A DNA stretch of 8,171 bases from JBNKDD01 sp050288085. Lineage in GTDB: Bacteria; Chloroflexota; Anaerolineae; Aggregatilineales; UBA3940. Each line of letters opens with the position of its first letter. Within the stretch, counting starts at the first letter, position 1. The notes under the pieces were generated by a model. It saw only the letters and a list, made by a program, of their open reading frames with translations, did no database searches and was not told the origin of the DNA. The DNA lies in assembly GCA_050288085.1 (NCBI GenBank), contig JBNKDD010000260.1:1-8171 (forward strand). The letters are read 5' to 3'. Positions 5,987-8,171 of this stretch are shown here, piece after piece. A program made the position numbers and the translations under genes.

Positions 5987-6018
5987 ATTTCTTAACGAAA
6001 GATTAACGGAAATTTAAC
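5970..6018. repeat. TTAAC repeats on an 11-bp pitch upstream of receiver copy 1
   Basis: TTAAC occurs at 5970-5974, 5992-5996, 6003-6007 and 6014-6018, that is, at offsets 0, 22, 33 and 44. The repeats therefore sit on one face of the helix. The middle two extend to TTAACGAAA and TTAACGGAAA. Three lie just upstream of the candidate -35 and one in its spacer. Direct repeats of a TTAA-containing word at 11-bp intervals are the known form of PhoP/SphR (Pho box) sites in Bacillus and cyanobacteria; assignment to such a regulator here is inference, and the repeats read on the strand opposite to the gene. Confidence 0.45.
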
Positions 6019-6025
6019 TGGTTGC

Positions 6026-6065
6026 AAATAAAAAGAGAACGAGAGCCTGTTGGCTCATCCTTCTC
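6026..6065 (-). terminator. Intrinsic terminator after receiver gene copy 2
   Basis: Read on the minus strand, GAGAA pairs with TTCTC and GAGCC with GGCTC around a four-base loop, with two further pairs between them, one mismatch and one bulge, giving about 12 bp. A run TTTTTATTT follows directly. It begins 17 bases after the stop codon of copy 2 and separates it from copy 1. Confidence 0.8.
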
Positions 6066-6081
6066 AAGTCGAACTGCCGGG

Positions 6082-6486
6082 TTATTTAGTTGACCTGATG
6101 CAAGATATTCCGGCCTCTGCCCTGGTTGCAAATATCTTTATTTTGTTGAGCAGTAGGTCGGGATCAAAGGGTTTCCGCAGGAATTCCGTGTAGGCTGTTT
6201 CGCGCAGGGTGATCAGATCGGTGATGTCTTCGCGGTGCCCGGAGACAATCAACACCGGGATATCCGAGCGAATCTTGATCATCTCTTGATAGGCGGCTTT
6301 TCCATCCATTACCGGCATTCTCAGATCGAGGACCACTACCGCGATCTGATCCGCCTGCTCATTGAAGATATCGACCCCATACCGTCCATTTTCTGCCTCC
6401 AAGACCGAGTACCCAAAGACCTCAAGTAGTTCTCTCAGTCCCTGTCGAATAGCTTGATCGTCGTCAATGACCAGCACAGTAGACAT
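6082..6486 (-). CDS. Single-domain response regulator (receiver only), copy 2
   Basis: A 134-residue stand-alone receiver with Asp8-Asp9-Asp10, phospho-acceptor Asp54 in VLDLRMP, Ser82 in IVSGH and Lys105 in FLRKPFDP. Unlike its downstream paralogue it keeps the standard Pro58. The last dozen residues (AEAGISCIRSTK region) have no counterpart in copy 1 and look like an unconstrained tail. The ATG at 6486 is chosen because it aligns with copy 1 and has GGGAG 8 bases upstream; a TTG one codon earlier is possible. The sequence around the two starts (CAGGGAG, then ATGTCT and a TGTG-TG segment) is nearly the same in both genes, so the duplication included the ribosome site. It is probably phosphorylated by a kinase encoded elsewhere. 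Confidence 0.92.
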   Translation of the reverse strand: MSTVLVIDDDQAIRQGLRELLEVFGYSVLEAENGRYGVDIFNEQADQIAVVVLDLRMPVMDGKAAYQEMIKIRSDIPVLIVSGHREDITDLITLRETAYTEFLRKPFDPDLLLNKIKIFATRAEAGISCIRSTK

Positions 6487-6586
6487 CAAATGGACTCCCT
6501 GGTTTTCCTGTAGTGTGAGTTTGGTGGTCCAGTAATGTTATAGTAGATATGTGGTTAGTGGGTGGGAAATCCCCATTACGGCGGGC

Positions 6587-6592
6587 ATTGTA
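6587..6592 (-). promoter_or_regulatory. Candidate -10 box for receiver gene copy 2
   Basis: TACAAT on the minus strand, the same hexamer as proposed for copy 1, lies about 100 bases before the ATG. A TATAAC nearer the gene (about 6538-6543) is an alternative. Neither has a good -35. The TTAAC array seen before copy 1 is not present here. Confidence 0.28.
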
Positions 6593-6680
6593 ACATAAAT
6601 CCAGGAAAAAGGTTACCGATTTCCAAATGAAGGGTGCACGAGTAAGTTATGAAAATGATTGGATAGCATTCTGATCATAC

Positions 6681-6740
6681 TTACCCCCCTCCGTTATTCG
6701 AGGGGAGGTGGCGAACCGAAGGTTCGGCGGAGGGGGGTGA
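6681..6740. repeat. GC-rich palindromic element in the receiver-mgtE gap
   Basis: The 333 bases between 6490 and 6822 hold no gene; this is their main feature. ACCCCCCTCCG (6683-6693) and CGGAGGGGGGT (6728-6738) are perfect 11-base arms. Between them are two smaller hairpins: CCCCTCCG with CGAGGGG (6686-6705, one bulge) and CGAACC-GAA-GGTTCG (6712-6726). The whole can fold as a cloverleaf or as separate hairpins. Its G/C-rich ends contrast with the AT-rich flank. It resembles in style the short palindromic intergenic repeats (REP or MITE-like) common in environmental genomes; copy number cannot be seen from one window. It could also stop transcription from either side. Confidence 0.55.
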
Positions 6741-6756
6741 GATACTTTGAGTTTCC

Positions 6757-6802
6757 CAAAACAAAAACAGAAGAACGAGGGTTGATTGTCTCGTTCTTCT
6801 GT
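6757..6802 (-). terminator. Intrinsic terminator of mgtE
   Basis: On the minus strand ACAGAAGAACGAG (6802-6790) pairs perfectly over 13 bp with CTCGTTCTTCTGT (6779-6767) around a 10-base loop, and is followed by TTTTGTTTT. It begins 20 bases after the mgtE stop. This is the strongest terminator in the window. Confidence 0.9.
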
Positions 6803-6822
6803 ACTTTATAAGGAAGGCAAAC

Positions 6823-8171
6823 CTACAGCCCAATGATCGCCCGTGCCAGCGAGAAGTAGATCAGCAGGCCGGTTGTATCAACCAGGGTGCTCATCACCGG
6901 GCCGGAGATCACCGTCGGGTCGATGTGCAGCCGGTCGGCTACCATCGGCAGCAGCATTCCCATCACGTTGGCCCATACCACCAGCACGCACAGCGCTACT
7001 GCCACTGTCAGGGCCAGCGCCAACGACGTGCCCCATGTCATTGCCCGGACAATACCGATTGCGCCCATTGCCAGACCGAGGATCAGGCCGGTGGTCAGTT
7101 CACGGGCCAGCACCCGCCACACATCGCTGAAATGCACCTCGCCGAGCGCCACCGCACGGATCATGGTGGCCGTCATCTGTGACCCGGCATTACCGCCCGT
7201 CCCGATTAATAGAGGGATGAAGAACGACAGCGCCACCACCTGAGTCAGTGAATCCTCGTACAGCCGCATCACCGTACCGGTCAGCGTCGCCGTGACGAAT
7301 AACAGCGCCAGCCAGCCCACCCGCTTGCGCACCATCTTGAGGATTGGCGTACTGAAGTATGAATGCTCCAACGGGGCCGAACCACCGAACCGCTGCACGT
7401 CCTCGGTGAACTCATCTTCGAGGATGTCGATCACGTCGTCGTGGGTGATGATGCCCAGAAAATGCTGATCCTTATCCAGCACCGGAATCGCGAAGAAGTC
7501 ATACTGTGAAACGATCCGGGCAACCTCTTCCTGGTCGGTGTCGGCCTGAACCGAAACCATCGAGGGTTCCATCAGGTCGGCAATCACCTTATCGGCGGGG
7601 GAGGTCAGCAGCGCCCAGACCGGCACTACCCCGGCTAACTGCTGCCCACCGTTAACCACGTACAGGTAGGCCAGCGTCTCAACGTCGGGATCCACCGTGC
7701 GCAGATAAGCCAATGCCTCTTCTGCCGACCACGCTTTGTTCAGGCAGGCGACCTTGGTGGTCATCAACCGGCCTGCCGAGTCCTCCGGGTAGGCCAGCAG
7801 CTTACCGACTTCGGCAGCTTCTTCTGGCTCCATCAATTCGAGGATGTCTTCGGCCCGGTCATCATGCAGTTCGGACAGCACCTCGGCGGCGTCGTCCATC
7901 GGCATCGTTTCGAGCAGATCGGCGATCTGCTCGTCCGGGATCGCCTCGACCAGGTCGCGGGTCACTTCGGTGCGGGTTTCGTCCAGCACCTCGGAGGCCA
8001 CCGCCAGGTTCAGCAGGCCAAAGACGGCCACGCGCTGACCATCTTCTAGAAGTTCTAACAGGTCGGCAATGTCCGCCGGGTGCTGATCGAGCAGGTAAGC
8101 ACGGAGAGAATCGAGATCATTGAGTTCGAGCAGGTGCTCAACCTGCCCACGAACATCGACCAGTGCGGGAG
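6823..8171 (-). CDS. mgtE: MgtE magnesium channel, nearly complete (N-terminus off right edge)
   Basis: 448 residues are readable, close to the full size of the family (about 450), so only a short N-terminal piece is missing. MgtE dimers are Mg2+-gated Mg2+ channels of the inner membrane. In window numbering: the superhelical N domain (1-125, with HPADIADLLE at 30-39 and SAGRLMTT at 131-138 at its end), two CBS domains that sense cytosolic Mg2+ (about 135-195 and 199-254), the plug helix (255-283), then five membrane helices (284-448). The signature FIPLLIGTGGNAGSQ (317-331) and SGPVMSTLVDTTGLLIYF (422-439) are intact; Asp431 matches the conserved pore Asp that binds Mg2+ in Thermus MgtE. An in-frame GTG at 8031 is not the start, since family sequence continues upstream without a break to the edge. 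It ends in its own terminator. Any Mg2+ riboswitch would be beyond the window. Confidence 0.95.
   Translation of the reverse strand, partial: PALVDVRGQVEHLLELNDLDSLRAYLLDQHPADIADLLELLEDGQRVAVFGLLNLAVASEVLDETRTEVTRDLVEAIPDEQIADLLETMPMDDAAEVLSELHDDRAEDILELMEPEEAAEVGKLLAYPEDSAGRLMTTKVACLNKAWSAEEALAYLRTVDPDVETLAYLYVVNGGQQLAGVVPVWALLTSPADKVIADLMEPSMVSVQADTDQEEVARIVSQYDFFAIPVLDKDQHFLGIITHDDVIDILEDEFTEDVQRFGGSAPLEHSYFSTPILKMVRKRVGWLALLFVTATLTGTVMRLYEDSLTQVVALSFFIPLLIGTGGNAGSQMTATMIRAVALGEVHFSDVWRVLARELTTGLILGLAMGAIGIVRAMTWGTSLALALTVAVALCVLVVWANVMGMLLPMVADRLHIDPTVISGPVMSTLVDTTGLLIYFSLARAIIGL

Noticed and set aside
6538..6543. TATAAC on the minus strand as promoter of receiver copy 2
   Set aside because: No -35 at a workable distance; kept only as an alternative to the TACAAT at 6587-6592.
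6823..8031. mgtE starting at a GTG at 8031
   Set aside because: Conserved N-domain sequence (including HPADIADLLE) continues upstream of that codon to the window edge, so the gene is cut by the window, not started there.
7713..8123. A 136-codon open frame on the plus strand, rich in Arg and Pro
   Set aside because: Antisense shadow of the GC-rich mgtE N domain.

Overview
This window looks like a piece of a free-living environmental bacterial chromosome, most plausibly a member of the Chloroflexota (Anaerolineae-like). That placement is an inference from style, not a marker gene: secreted lipoproteins with a lipobox followed by a Thr/Pro-rich linker, an FGE-like (SUMF1) lipoprotein, an RCC1-repeat lipoprotein, and stand-alone receiver proteins. 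I see no mobile-element genes, tRNA, rRNA or CRISPR array.

Layout. 1-289 (minus): N-terminal part of an RCC1-repeat Tat lipoprotein that starts at a TTG codon and runs off the left edge. 464-1396 (plus): MscS-type mechanosensitive channel behind a good promoter that contains an inverted repeat. 1442-1918 (plus): cysteine-rich DUF3795-type protein. 1943-3325 (minus, convergent): lipoprotein glycoside hydrolase of family 8. 3442-3747 (plus, divergent from the hydrolase): small dimeric alpha/beta-barrel protein of the antibiotic-biosynthesis-monooxygenase type. 3900-4409 (plus): nitroreductase-family flavoprotein, followed 34 bases later by an FGE-sulfatase-like lipoprotein (4444-5460). 5491-5877 and 6082-6486 (minus): two closely related single-domain response regulators in tandem, separated by a strong terminator and an AT-rich control region with phased repeats. 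6823-8171 (minus): nearly complete MgtE magnesium channel ending in an excellent intrinsic terminator, its N-terminus just off the right edge.

The genes do not form one pathway. They look like a set of independent one- or two-gene units: cell envelope and osmotic protection (MscS), Mg2+ uptake (MgtE), beta-glucan or xylan breakdown at the cell surface (GH8), flavin redox, and phosphorelay signalling. The least routine signals are in the non-coding DNA: a dyad lying inside the mscS promoter, TTAAC repeats on an 11-bp pitch upstream of a receiver gene, two mutually exclusive hairpins after the monooxygenase-like gene, and a GC-rich palindromic element between the receivers and mgtE. I did not find a clearly new multi-gene system.
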